Below are positions 26,325 through 36,625 of a stretch of 64,000 nucleotides of DNA, in pieces. Location of the stretch: NCBI RefSeq assembly GCF_001628715.1, contig NZ_CP011120.1, forward strand, positions 1,178,001 through 1,242,000, written 5' to 3'. Position 1 is the stretch's first letter. Each line of letters opens with the position of its first letter. The stretch is from Acetobacter oryzifermentans (GTDB lineage: Bacteria; Pseudomonadota; Alphaproteobacteria; Acetobacterales; Acetobacteraceae). Under the pieces are notes generated by a model. The model searched no databases. It worked only from the letters and a program-made list of their open reading frames with translations, and was not told where the DNA came from. The position numbers and the translations under genes were made by a program.

Positions 26325-27344
26325 ATGAGCGAGCATATGTCTGGTCAGGAGCCGCAGCAGGAACAGAAGTTTGACCTGCTGACAGCCAACCCGGTTTACA
26401 AGCCGTTCCGCTACCCATGGGCGTATGATGCGTGGCTGACGCAGCAGCGGCTGCACTGGCTGCCAGAAGAAGTGCCTCTGGCCGATGATGTAAAAGACTG
26501 GCACCGCGTTCTGAACGAAGGTGAACAGCATCTGGTGACGCAGATTTTCCGCTTCTTCACCCAGTCCGATGTGGAAGTGAATAACTGCTATATGAAGCAC
26601 TACAGCCGTGTGTTTAAACCCACGGAAGTGCTGATGATGCTTTCAGCTTTCTCTAACATCGAAACCATCCATATTGCAGCGTACAGCTACCTTCTGGATA
26701 CACTCGGCATGCCCGAAACCGAGTATTCCGCTTTCCTTAAGTATAAGGAAATGAAGGATAAATACGATTACATGCAAACGTTCACGGTGGACAGCAAGCA
26801 TGAAATCGCCAAAACGCTGGCAGCTTTTGGGGCCTTTACGGAAGGGCTTCAGCTTTTTGCCTCTTTTGCCATTCTGCTAAACTTCCCGCGCTTCAACAAA
26901 CTTAAGGGCATGGGGCAGATTGTTTCATGGTCTGTGCGTGATGAAACACTGCACTGCCTGTCTATTATCCGGTTGTTCCGCGTGTTCATTCAGGAAAATC
27001 CTGAGCTGTGGACAGAGCAGCTACGCACAGAACTAACAGATATCTGCCGCACCATTGTAGAGCATGAGGAGGCCTTTATTGATCTGGCCTTTGAAATGGG
27101 TGCTGTAGAAGGGCTGAATGCGGAGCAGGTGAAAACCTACATCCACTTTATTGCAGACCGTCGCCTTACTCAGCTTGGGCTGGAGCCAATTTACAACACC
27201 ACAACCAACCCGCTGCCGTGGTTGGATGATATGTTGAATGCCGTAGAACACACCAACTTCTTTGAAAACCGCTCCACAGAATACAGCCGTGCTTCCACAG
27301 CCGGTACGTGGGAAGAGGCTTTTGAAAACTCTGTGTTCGAATAA
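26325..27344 (+). CDS. nrdB: Ribonucleoside-diphosphate reductase, beta subunit (class I)
   Basis: The beta subunit holds the metal centre that generates the radical. The 339-residue ferritin-like protein has FFTQSDVEVNNCY, SAFSNIETIHIAAYSYLLD (Glu and His ligands and the likely radical Tyr) and VSWSVRDETLHC (Glu and His ligands). The C-terminus, ENSVFE, should dock on NrdA. GGGAGG precedes ATG 26325. The nrdA-nrdB gap of 73 bp includes a small 6-bp stem (ACGGCA/TGCCGT), and no separate promoter is evident. Confidence 0.95.
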   Translation: MSEHMSGQEPQQEQKFDLLTANPVYKPFRYPWAYDAWLTQQRLHWLPEEVPLADDVKDWHRVLNEGEQHLVTQIFRFFTQSDVEVNNCYMKHYSRVFKPTEVLMMLSAFSNIETIHIAAYSYLLDTLGMPETEYSAFLKYKEMKDKYDYMQTFTVDSKHEIAKTLAAFGAFTEGLQLFASFAILLNFPRFNKLKGMGQIVSWSVRDETLHCLSIIRLFRVFIQENPELWTEQLRTELTDICRTIVEHEEAFIDLAFEMGAVEGLNAEQVKTYIHFIADRRLTQLGLEPIYNTTTNPLPWLDDMLNAVEHTNFFENRSTEYSRASTAGTWEEAFENSVFE

Positions 27345-27349
27345 ACAGC

Positions 27350-28105
27350 TTATAGCCCTGGCAACGGGGCGCCTTCTTCCAGCACTGTGCGGGCCGATGG
27401 CGTGAAAGCGCCGTCGGCTTCGTGCAGCACCAGCCCAGCCAAAACACGGGCTGGGCTTTTAACGCCTTTGCGGGCCTGCACCAAGACAATGCGCGATTCT
27501 CGCCCGGCCTTTGGCCAGAACGGATAAAGCGTAACACCCCCAAATCCGGATTTGCTCAGGCAGAAAATGGCTTGGTCTGCTAATGCTGCGGGTAAAGCAA
27601 GCGTAAGGCTGCCTTTATGGCGCAGGATTCGGGCTGCGCCTGCAATCCATGTGGGTAAGGTATCTGCCCCCATCCGCCGGGCCAGATCACGACGCGGGTG
27701 CGCCGAGGCTGTGCCTAAAGGGGCATGCCACGGTGGATTCGCCATGCAGTGGTCAAAATATTGTTCGGGCAGCGGGTTATCTTCCAGAAAAACATCGGGA
27801 AATGTGGCATTCAGAATCCTGATATTCTGCTGATGGTTGGCGACCATGTTTTGCTGGGCCAGAGTTGCTGTATCACTTTCTTTTTCCACGCCCGTGCCCT
27901 GAAGGGTGGGCGCGCGGTGGAGCAGGCAAAGCAGCCCGGCTCCAGCGCCACAGCCAATTTCCAGCACATGCTGGCCTTTACGGGCCGGTACAGCGGCAGC
28001 CATAAGCACGGGTTCCAACCCGGTGCGATAGCCTTGCAGAAACTGGCTATAGGAGATACGGCCACGCAAAAGCGTTCCGGGAGTAATGGCAAAACGAGCT
28101 GGCAT
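27350..28105 (-). CDS. tRNA1(Val) A37 N6-methyltransferase-like protein (TrmN6/YfiC)
   Basis: The 251-residue class I SAM methyltransferase carries GQHVLEIGCGAGAGLLCLL (motif I), FDHCMANPPWH (the NPPW/NPPY motif of N6-adenine methyltransferases) and the TrmN6-like opening TPGTLLRGRISYSQFLQGYRTGL. The target is probably an adenine in RNA, most likely A37 of tRNA-Val; this rests on family resemblance. It is convergent with nrdB, only 5 bp apart, and divergent from the polyprenyl synthase gene. Confidence 0.82.
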   Translation of the reverse strand: MPARFAITPGTLLRGRISYSQFLQGYRTGLEPVLMAAAVPARKGQHVLEIGCGAGAGLLCLLHRAPTLQGTGVEKESDTATLAQQNMVANHQQNIRILNATFPDVFLEDNPLPEQYFDHCMANPPWHAPLGTASAHPRRDLARRMGADTLPTWIAGAARILRHKGSLTLALPAALADQAIFCLSKSGFGGVTLYPFWPKAGRESRIVLVQARKGVKSPARVLAGLVLHEADGAFTPSARTVLEEGAPLPGL

Positions 28106-28288
28106 GGTTTCCGATGGGAGCTATGTGTCTGGCTGGCTTGAATTCGTAGGCGCTTGACCGTTTTTCAGGTGCCTCGCATATAGAAGAACGTCAACTCATC
28201 CCATGGCTGGGGGATAAAACGTTTGGGTGTTGCAATCAGTCTGTCAGAAACAGGCAGAACCACAAGCCAGGATGGATCTGGAGTTTCA

Positions 28289-29293
28289 GTGAGTAAACCA
28301 GGAGAAGCAGGCCTGAAAGCGCTGGCCGATTATCTTGCGTCGGACATGCTTGCCTGCAATCAGGTCATTGTAGACCGTATGCAAAGCCCCGTGGCACTTA
28401 TACCGCAGCTTGCGGCCCATTTAGTGGCGGCTGGCGGAAAGCGGCTGCGGCCCTTGCTTACTCTGGCTGCGGCCAGAATGTGCGGCTACAATAATCAGGA
28501 TGGGCGCATGCGGCATGTAGAAATTGCCGCGTGTGTAGAATTCATTCACACAGCCACGCTGCTGCATGATGATGTGGTGGATGACAGCCAGCTTCGCCGT
28601 GGGCTGGCAAGCGCCAATGCCATTTTTGGCAACAAGGCTTCTGTGCTGGTGGGGGACTTCCTGTTTGCGCGGTCTTTCCAGATTCTAACAGCCGATGCCT
28701 CGCTGGGTGTTATGGCGATTCTGTCTGCGGCTTCTGCCACGCTGGCGGAAGGTGAGGTCATGCAGATGACCACGCAGAATGATCTTTCCACATCGGTAGA
28801 TCAGTATTTGCAGGTTATCTACGGCAAAACAGCAGCGCTGTTTGCTGCTGCGTGCGAATCTGGCGCTGTCATTGGTGAAGCTACGCCAGAACAGCGTGAA
28901 GCATTGCGCATGTATGGTGCCAATTTGGGCATGGCTTTCCAGCTTGTTGATGATGCGCTGGATTATGCGGCAGATCAGGCCACACTGGGTAAGGAAGTGG
29001 GGGATGATTTCCGTGAAGGAAAAGTCACCCTGCCTGTTCTGGCAGCTTACGAAGCCGGGAATGAGGAAGACCGTATTTTCTGGCGCCGGGTGATTGAGGA
29101 ATGTGATCAGCACCCCGGAGATCTGGAAGCCGCGTTGAGTCGTATTGCAGAAACAAATGCAATTGGGATTACCTTAAAATGTGCAGAAGATTACGCGGCT
29201 AAAGCACGTGAAAATCTTTCTATGTTCCCAGATGACACATTGAAAAACCTGCTGCTGGAAACGGCCAGCTATTCTGCCAGCCGCGAGCGTTAA
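28289..29293 (+). CDS. ispB: Long-chain polyprenyl diphosphate synthase (quinone side chain)
   Basis: A trans-prenyltransferase of about 334 residues that builds the ubiquinone tail. It has GGKRLRPLLTLAAAR, the first Asp-rich motif LLHDDVVDDS and the second LVDDALDY, and GKEVGDDFREGKVTLP. Acetobacter uses mainly ubiquinone-9, so a nonaprenyl product is likely; that is inference. GTG 28289 has GGAG with a 5-nt spacer. A longer form from TTG 28223 would add 22 unconserved residues with a weaker GGGG site. Confidence 0.9.
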   Translation: MSKPGEAGLKALADYLASDMLACNQVIVDRMQSPVALIPQLAAHLVAAGGKRLRPLLTLAAARMCGYNNQDGRMRHVEIAACVEFIHTATLLHDDVVDDSQLRRGLASANAIFGNKASVLVGDFLFARSFQILTADASLGVMAILSAASATLAEGEVMQMTTQNDLSTSVDQYLQVIYGKTAALFAAACESGAVIGEATPEQREALRMYGANLGMAFQLVDDALDYAADQATLGKEVGDDFREGKVTLPVLAAYEAGNEEDRIFWRRVIEECDQHPGDLEAALSRIAETNAIGITLKCAEDYAAKARENLSMFPDDTLKNLLLETASYSASRER

Positions 29294-29328
29294 GAGCATC
29301 TGTGTATTGGGGGGCTGGCTATTACGGG

Positions 29329-30183
29329 TTAATAGCTGGCTTCTACCTCATTAATATCTTCCCATAATGTCACGGCACTGAACCCGTAAGGTTTTAAGTG
29401 TGTGAGCAGGGCTTGATCGTTCTGGGTATCAGGTAGGGCCGTAAACCATGCGCAGGGGTGTGCGTGGGTTTTCTGTGGTAAATGAGCCAGCAGGTTGCAG
29501 GTATGCCGCGCTACGGCTGGCGCAGGGTCTAGCCACGTCAGGCCGGGTGGAGAGAGCGCACGCAGACGGTTCAGCACAAAGGTATAATGTGTGCAGCCAA
29601 GGCCTACAGCATCCAGTCTGTTAGAATCCGGGTGAATAAACAGCCCTTCTATTTCTCGTAAAATCGTAGAATCAGGCACATCCTGTCCACGGAAGGCTAA
29701 TTCCGCACATCCAGCTAAGCCGGGGGCAGCATGGGCAATAAGTGTGCATTCTGGCGCGTAAAGCGCATGGAGCCGAGAAAGGTATGGCCGCCGCACGGTA
29801 GCGCGTGTGGCCAGCAACCCGATAACCTTGGTTTGGGTGATACGCGCAGCCCAGCGTATGGGCGGAACACATCCTACAAAGGGCATATCTGGCCATGCGG
29901 CCCGCAGGGCTTCCAGCGCCAATGTGCTGGCCGTATTGCAGGCCACCACCACAGCCTGAGGCTGAAGCCGCCGAATAGCCTGAGAGAGCAAGGAGACGAT
30001 TCGCTCAATAAGAAAATCGTCATCCTGTTCGCCATACGGAAAAATGGCGGTGTCGGCCAAATAATCTATGCAGACATCTGGCGCCAGCACTTGAATGGCC
30101 CTGACAATACCCAAACCTCCAATTCCGGAATCAAATGCCAGAATATGCCGGGGGCCAAAAAGGGCAGGGCCATCTATCTGCAC
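29329..30183 (-). CDS. murI: Glutamate racemase
   Basis: MurI makes D-glutamate for peptidoglycan. The 284-residue protein has ILAFDSGIGGLGIVRAI (catalytic-type Asp and Ser), VVACNTASTLAL (first catalytic Cys) and GLGCTHYTFVLNRL (second Cys and His). The frame continues upstream to 30366, but that part overlaps pyrE; GTG 30183, 4 nt after the pyrE stop, is the natural start with AAGGA about 11 nt before. The spacing implies an operon with pyrE. Confidence 0.92.
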   Translation of the reverse strand: MQIDGPALFGPRHILAFDSGIGGLGIVRAIQVLAPDVCIDYLADTAIFPYGEQDDDFLIERIVSLLSQAIRRLQPQAVVVACNTASTLALEALRAAWPDMPFVGCVPPIRWAARITQTKVIGLLATRATVRRPYLSRLHALYAPECTLIAHAAPGLAGCAELAFRGQDVPDSTILREIEGLFIHPDSNRLDAVGLGCTHYTFVLNRLRALSPPGLTWLDPAPAVARHTCNLLAHLPQKTHAHPCAWFTALPDTQNDQALLTHLKPYGFSAVTLWEDINEVEASY

Positions 30184-30187
30184 CGTT

Positions 30188-30943
30188 TTATTTATCCTTG
30201 TTGGCTTTAAATGCAGCGGCTTCTTCCAAAGTGCCAACGCCACCGTGGCGAGCAGACCAAGCGCAAGGATCTTCCAGAAAACGCCGTACTTCTGATGCAG
30301 CTTCTTCAGAGAAGTATGGCCGTGTAGAGCATGCTTCCAGCACATCCCACCACGTGCACAGGGCATGCAAAGATACGTTCATTTCTGCCAGCGTGTTCTG
30401 CGCACCGGGGAAAACGCCGTAATAGAACACAACAAATGCGTGGTTGATAATGGCGCCAGCATTACGTAACGCATTGGCAAACTGCACTTTGGAGCCACCA
30501 TCGGTGGTCAGATCTTCTACCAGCAGGGTGCGCATGTTTTCAGGTACATCGCCTTCAATCTGGGCGTTGCGGCCAAAGCCTTTGGGTTTTTTGCGCACAT
30601 AAGCCATCGGCAGCATCATGCGGTCTGCCATCCATGCGGCAAACGGAATACCTGCGGTTTCACCACCCACAACGGCATCCAGGCTTTCATACCCAACGTG
30701 GCGGCCAATTTTTTCTACCCCAAGTTCCATAATTTTGGCACGGGCACGGGGGAAAAAGATAATGCGGCGGCAATCAATATAGACGGGAGATTTCCAGCCA
30801 GAAGTCAGGGTGTACGGATCTTCCGGGCGGAAATTTACGGCTTTGATTTCCAGCAGCAGGCGTGCGGTGGTCAGGGCCGCGTCGCGGTCCCAGTCGCTGG
30901 TCTCAGCGGGGTGGGCAGAGGCCACGCCTGAGGGTGATGTCAT
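30188..30943 (-). CDS. pyrE: Orotate phosphoribosyltransferase
   Basis: PyrE joins orotate to PRPP in pyrimidine synthesis. The 251-residue protein has YTLTSGWKSPVYIDCRR, AYVRKKPKGFGRNAQIEG (the mobile loop with Lys) and the PRPP-binding LLVEDLTTDGGSK. It is longer than E. coli PyrE (213) because of N- and C-terminal extensions. AAGGACA 9 nt before ATG 30943 decides the start; 34 more codons upstream are open but poorly conserved in character. Confidence 0.95.
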   Translation of the reverse strand: MTSPSGVASAHPAETSDWDRDAALTTARLLLEIKAVNFRPEDPYTLTSGWKSPVYIDCRRIIFFPRARAKIMELGVEKIGRHVGYESLDAVVGGETAGIPFAAWMADRMMLPMAYVRKKPKGFGRNAQIEGDVPENMRTLLVEDLTTDGGSKVQFANALRNAGAIINHAFVVFYYGVFPGAQNTLAEMNVSLHALCTWWDVLEACSTRPYFSEEAASEVRRFLEDPCAWSARHGGVGTLEEAAAFKANKDK

Positions 30944-31189
30944 GTGCGCATGTCCTTGAATTTGGCGGTTGTCTATATATGTTTGGAATAACGCCGCAGG
31001 CGTGGAAAATCTATGCCTGATATGGCAGTTTTCCTGCATATGCATGCCAGATAAATAGGTGGGCGGCGTATGAGTGAAAAACTTGTGATGTTCAAAAGCC
31101 CCAGAATTGATTTTTGCACCTTGCTTATATGGTGGATGTAGCGTTTAATCATTCCCAGTTAAGATTGATTATCAGTTAAGGAATATGCC

Positions 31190-31429
31190 GTGGCCGCCGA
31201 AGCTAATCGTATCGCGCGCAAGTGTGAGCGGGCCGTTATAACGGCTTACAAGGAACTGCGCGAAGTTGGGACAGCGGATGTTACGGCATTTAATGCCTGC
31301 ACCACCTTGTACCGTATTCATCACCCCGAAGCATCAGTGAATGAGGCGCGCCGCCTTGTGTCCGAATGGATTGATCATCATGTTGTCCGCATGGATTCCG
31401 GGCCAACCAAAGGGTGTGATTGCAACTAA
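31190..31429 (+). CDS. Small conserved-looking protein of unknown function
   Basis: A 79-residue protein starting at GTG 31190 with AAGGA 7 nt upstream. It is helical and charged (ANRIARKCERAVITAYKELRE) with HHPEASVNEARRLVSEWIDHH and a Cys-containing end (GCDCN). Codon use looks real and a good terminator follows. I do not recognise the family. The 246 bp between it and pyrE holds both promoters and no other credible gene. Confidence 0.65.
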   Translation: MAAEANRIARKCERAVITAYKELREVGTADVTAFNACTTLYRIHHPEASVNEARRLVSEWIDHHVVRMDSGPTKGCDCN

Positions 31430-31461
31430 CGCACCTAAGGCGTACAGCCCTATGTAATCAG

Positions 31462-31492
31462 ACGCATGTTCCGTTAGGGCATGCGTTTTTTT
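31462..31492 (+). terminator. Terminator of the 79-residue gene
   Basis: ACGCATG (31462-31468) pairs with CATGCGT (31480-31486), followed by a run of T to 31492. Confidence 0.8.
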
Positions 31493-31542
31493 ATGCCCAA
31501 GTGGTGGCTTGTGTCTTTGTGGCGCTGAAGAACAGCACAAAC

Positions 31543-31578
31543 AAAAAGCCGGTCTTCCATAAGGAAAACCGGCTTTTT
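31543..31578 (-). terminator. Terminator of the citrate synthase gene
   Basis: A perfect 11-bp stem (AAAAAGCCGGT at 31543-31553, ACCGGCTTTTT at 31568-31578) lies 14 bp after the stop; it could act in both directions. Confidence 0.9.
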
Positions 31579-31591
31579 GGGTTAACCTATC

Positions 31592-32902
31592 TTACCGTTT
31601 GGCAAGAGGCGTATAGTCGCGCTGTGGTGCGCCAATATAAAGCTGGCGGGGGCGGCTGATACGCTGGCCCGGTTCTTCAATCATTTCCTTCCACTGGCTG
31701 ACCCAGCCGGTGGTGCGGGCAACGGCAAACAGCACGGTGAACATGCTGGTGGGAATGCCCATGGCCTTGAGAATGATGCCGGAATAGAAATCCACATTCG
31801 GGTAGAGCTTGCGCTGCACGAAGTAATCATCGCTCAGGGCAATTTTTTCCAGCTCGACAGCCAGATCAAGCAGCGGATCGTCCTTAATGCCCAGTTCTGT
31901 CAGCACTTCGTGGCAGGTCTGCTGCATAATCTTCGCACGTGGGTCGAAGTTTTTGTAAACGCGGTGGCCAAAGCCCATCAGCTTTACGCCGCTGTTCTTG
32001 TCCTTCACCTGCGCGATAAAGGCAGGGATGTTTTCTTTCTTGCCAATGCGAGCCAGCATTTTCAGCACGGCTTCGTTAGCGCCACCATGTGCAGGCCCCC
32101 ACAGGGCCGCAATGCCCGCGGCAATACAGGCAAACGGATTGGCGCCTGTAGAACCTGCCAGACGCACGGTAGAGGTGGAAGCATTCTGTTCATGATCGGC
32201 ATGCAGGATCAGAATCCGGTTCATGGCGCGGGCCAGAACAGGGTTAACCTTGTAGGGTTCGGACATGCGCGCGAACATCATGGACAGGAAGTTTTCTGCG
32301 TAGTTCAGATCATTCCGCGGATAGATGAAGGCTTCACCCTGCGTGTATTTGTATGCCCATGCTGCAATGGTTGGGATTTTGGCAATCAGGCGCATGGCGG
32401 CCAGATCCCGGTTGGCGGGAATGGCAATATCGTTGGCGTCTGGGTAGAAGGCAGACAAAGCCCCAACCGTGCCGCACAGAATGGCCATGGGGTGGGCATC
32501 ACGCCGGAAGCCGTTAAAGAAGTTGCGGATCTGCTCGTGCAGCAGGGTGTGGTTTGTAAGGGTGTTGGTGAAGGTATCGTACTGTGCTTTGTTCGGCAGT
32601 TCACCATTCAGAAGCAGATAGATAACTTCCTCATAGGAAGCATTTTCCGCTAGCTGGGCAATGGGGTAGCCACGGTGCAGCAGAACACCCTTGTCGCCAT
32701 CAATAAAGGTGATTTTGCTGTTGCAGGCGGCTGTTTCCCCGTAACCGGGGTCAAACGTGAAAACGCCCAGTTGCGCCGGAAGTTTGCGGATGTCGACAAC
32801 ATCCGGTCCCAGAGTGCCTGAAAGTACAGGCATTTCGGCGGATTTCCCACCAACCGAAATGGTAGCGGTAGATAGCTTACCTTCTTTCTGCGACGCGCTC
32901 AT
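31592..32902 (-). CDS. gltA: Citrate synthase (AarA type)
   Basis: It condenses acetyl-CoA and oxaloacetate. The 436-residue type II enzyme carries [28 protein letters not shown] and [13 protein letters not shown] (catalytic His residues) and [15 protein letters not shown], with the catalytic Asp in the C-terminal NVDFYSG. In Acetobacter aceti the citrate synthase gene is aarA, named for acetic acid resistance. AAGGAA precedes ATG 32902; in-frame starts at 32920 and 32959 are less favoured. aarC lies about 2 kb away on the other strand. Confidence 0.96.
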   Translation of the reverse strand: MSASQKEGKLSTATISVGGKSAEMPVLSGTLGPDVVDIRKLPAQLGVFTFDPGYGETAACNSKITFIDGDKGVLLHRGYPIAQLAENASYEEVIYLLLNGELPNKAQYDTFTNTLTNHTLLHEQIRNFFNGFRRDAHPMAILCGTVGALSAFYPDANDIAIPANRDLAAMRLIAKIPTIAAWAYKYTQGEAFIYPRNDLNYAENFLSMMFARMSEPYKVNPVLARAMNRILILHADHEQNASTSTVRLAGSTGANPFACIAAGIAALWGPAHGGANEAVLKMLARIGKKENIPAFIAQVKDKNSGVKLMGFGHRVYKNFDPRAKIMQQTCHEVLTELGIKDDPLLDLAVELEKIALSDDYFVQRKLYPNVDFYSGIILKAMGIPTSMFTVLFAVARTTGWVSQWKEMIEEPGQRISRPRQLYIGAPQRDYTPLAKR

Positions 32903-33054
32903 TAGTGTTTCCTTTTGCATGTTTGGGCCACGGTCGCTGCTGCGGCCTGCTCGTTCCACTTTGTCACCTATTCAAAAGGAAACCGGAAGATTGCCGGCGA
33001 TAAACGAAGCGTTATCGGAACGGAGTATGCTTGGAAAACCACAGTTTTTTGGGG

Positions 33055-33579
33055 TTAGGGTCGCGCGAATGTGTGCAAATGCATGCTTTGGCCATCGCAC
33101 ATTTGCCAGTGTGTCATATCCGGCAATGTGTTGCTTCCGTACATTTCAAAAATGGCAACAGCCCCCGGCGCGAATCCCTGGTCCAGTTCACTGGCCTGCA
33201 TATCTAAGTGGTGGGCTAATAAGGAAATACCTGGATTATGCCCAACCATCAGCACGGTAAGGGCTGTATCAGGCACCTGCTGAATGTGTGCCAACAAAGC
33301 CTCGGGCGTGGCTTCGTAAATATCCGCACAATAATCCGGTGGAGGGAGAGTGGGCGGGAGAGCCGTAACTGCCCCAGCCAATGTCTGCCGTGTGCGTAAG
33401 GCCGGGCTGCATATAATACTATCAGGAACAATGCTGTGCGCTGCCAGCCAATGCCCGCAACGCCGTGCCGCCTCTTGCCCCGCAGGTGTAAGGGGACGGT
33501 TCATATCAGCTTCAGGGCTGAAATCTCCTAACGGGGCGGAAGCTGCTTCAGCATGGCGAAGCAGAACAAGGCGGCGCAT
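33055..33579 (-). CDS. SixA-like histidine phosphatase
   Basis: A 174-residue protein of the phosphoglycerate-mutase-like superfamily: LVLLRHAEA with catalytic Arg8-His9, MNRPLTPAGQEAARRCG, ICSPALRTRQT and VLMVGHNPGISLLAHHL with the second His. SixA enzymes remove phosphate from phosphohistidine in signalling or PTS proteins; the substrate here is unknown. It starts 9 nt after the chorismate mutase stop, so the two are probably one transcript. Confidence 0.88.
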   Translation of the reverse strand: MRRLVLLRHAEAASAPLGDFSPEADMNRPLTPAGQEAARRCGHWLAAHSIVPDSIICSPALRTRQTLAGAVTALPPTLPPPDYCADIYEATPEALLAHIQQVPDTALTVLMVGHNPGISLLAHHLDMQASELDQGFAPGAVAIFEMYGSNTLPDMTHWQMCDGQSMHLHTFARP

Positions 33580-33588
33580 GCGTAGGCC

Positions 33589-33918
33589 TTATGCCTTGGG
33601 GGCTTCGGCTGTTTGCCGTGCGATGGCCTCATGGTGCCGGATAACTTCATGGATAATGAAGTTCAGGAACTTTTCAGCAAAATCCGGATCCAGATGCGCA
33701 TCTTCTGCCAGTTTGCGCAGGCGGGCAATCTGCAGGGCCTCACGCGCTGGGTCTGCTGGCGGCATGTTGTAGCGTGCTTTAAGTGCCCCCACAGCCTTGG
33801 TGCAACGGAAGCGTTCCGCCAGCATGGAAACTAAGGCGGAATCGATGTTGTCTATGCTGCAGCGCAGGTCCTGAAGGGCCTGAGTGGGGGAGATGGACTG
33901 GTCGTCTGTCACGGTCAT
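33589..33918 (-). CDS. Chorismate mutase (AroQ type)
   Basis: The 109-residue all-helical protein has LRCSIDNIDSALVSMLAERF, RCTKAVGALKARY and FLNFIIHEVIRHHEAIA, the AroQ pattern with Arg, Arg/Lys and a late helix. It converts chorismate to prephenate for Phe and Tyr. It lacks a signal peptide, so it is cytoplasmic. It lies between a phosphoesterase gene (66-nt gap) and the SixA-like gene. Confidence 0.9.
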   Translation of the reverse strand: MTVTDDQSISPTQALQDLRCSIDNIDSALVSMLAERFRCTKAVGALKARYNMPPADPAREALQIARLRKLAEDAHLDPDFAEKFLNFIIHEVIRHHEAIARQTAEAPKA

Positions 33919-33984
33919 GCTGTTCCGGTTCTGTCAGAATATGCACCAGCGCCTGTAAAATGCGCTGTGGTTGGTAAAGTCTGC

Positions 33985-34716
33985 TCAGGCTTTTTCCACA
34001 AAAGGTGGGGGCAGGTCTAGCCATGCCAGATGTCCCCCTTTGCCTGCACCCGTATCTACAAAAATGGCCTGCCCGCCAGAACGGCCCGGAATGGCCAGCG
34101 GGCAGCCATTGGTGGAGCGCTGATCATGCCCGCAATAAATGGTGTACCCTGCGGGAATGGTGTTTACCCAATTCAGCGTGCGTTCGGGGTATCCATCTGG
34201 CTGCATGCGATTTGTTGTTTCTCCAAACAATGCGCGAGAAAGCAGATAGGTAACGCGGCCCAACGGCGGCGGCGGTGGTTCCATCAGCATACGTGGGTCA
34301 AATGCGCCGTGCACAAAAACGGTCTGGCCCATAACCAGCCATGCCGGGGCGTTTTCCAGCACGGGCAAAAGGGCATGCAACACATCGGTGTTTTCTGGCT
34401 GGTAAAGCTGTGCCAGCGTTTCTTCTAAATGAGGGGTAGAGCGCAAACGCTTGCCCATAAGGGCGCGGCCAAGTTTGCGATCATGGTTGCCAATTAAAAA
34501 CAGCCCCCGTTTTTCGTGCATGACCTGCAACATCAGCCGCAATACGCCTGCGCTGTCTGGCCCGTAATCTACGAGATCACCTAGCTGAATCACAAAGCGG
34601 TCTGTGGCAACGGCATGGCGGAAAGCGTCCAGATCTCCATGCACGTCCCCCACAATGCGGAGTCCGTTTCGCATTGCATCTTTCACGTTTCCGTCAGGGG
34701 GAAGCAGTTCAAGCAT
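33985..34716 (-). CDS. PPP-type metallophosphoesterase
   Basis: The 243-residue protein carries the calcineurin-like set in order: IVGDVHGDLDAF, QLGDLVDYGPDS, LIGNHDRKL, a VHGAF segment and IYCGHDQRS. That is the two-metal phosphoesterase site of PrpA/PrpE-type Ser/Thr or diadenosine-tetraphosphate phosphatases. The substrate is unknown. It may be the first gene of a minus-strand set running to the SixA-like gene, divergent from aarC. Confidence 0.87.
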   Translation of the reverse strand: MLELLPPDGNVKDAMRNGLRIVGDVHGDLDAFRHAVATDRFVIQLGDLVDYGPDSAGVLRLMLQVMHEKRGLFLIGNHDRKLGRALMGKRLRSTPHLEETLAQLYQPENTDVLHALLPVLENAPAWLVMGQTVFVHGAFDPRMLMEPPPPPLGRVTYLLSRALFGETTNRMQPDGYPERTLNWVNTIPAGYTIYCGHDQRSTNGCPLAIPGRSGGQAIFVDTGAGKGGHLAWLDLPPPFVEKA

Positions 34717-34805
34717 GGTGTTTTAATCCGTTATTTCCTTACTTCCATGTAGGCTTTTCGAGATCAAACAGGAACTGGAACAGCAAGTTTTTTTTCATTT
34801 GCCCC

Positions 34806-34844
34806 CAGATCGTGCACAAGTATGTGACGCGCCAGCACGATCTG
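34806..34844. promoter_or_regulatory. Perfect 10-bp inverted repeat upstream of aarC
   Basis: CAGATCGTGC (34806-34815) and GCACGATCTG (34835-34844) are exact reverse complements with a 19-nt spacer. The repeat lies in the 190-bp region between the phosphoesterase gene and the aarC leader. It has no T tract, so an operator or RNA hairpin is more likely than a terminator. No regulator is identified. Confidence 0.55.
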
Positions 34845-34906
34845 TTTGCGCTTACGTTATACGGGCAATCGGGTTTTTGAAAAACAGCCTGAAACGGAAG
34901 GATAAC

Positions 34907-36540
<1,634 letters not shown>

Positions 36541-36547
36541 AAAGAAG

Positions 36548-36574
36548 AAGAGGTAGGTTTGCTACCTCTTTTTT
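36548..36574 (+). terminator. Rho-independent terminator of aarC
   Basis: AAGAGGTAG (36548-36556) pairs with CTACCTCTT (36562-36570) around a 5-nt loop, followed by T to 36574. Confidence 0.92.
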
Positions 36575-36625
36575 CTGGCTTCTTCCTGCATCTTTAACAG
36601 AGGTGGGAAGAAGCCTTTTTTACGC

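Noticed and set aside
24320..27344. A mobile or phage origin for nrdAB, because NrdA lacks the ATP cone
   Set aside because: Codon use and GC match the neighbours, and there are no phage genes or repeats.
30184..30366. A membrane-anchored murI form with 61 extra residues
   Set aside because: That stretch coincides with the pyrE 3' end in another frame; the hydrophobic run is an accident, and GTG 30183 fits the family start.
31070..31141. A 23-codon plus-strand frame between pyrE and the 79-residue gene
   Set aside because: No clear ribosome site or conservation argument; it lies in a divergent promoter region.
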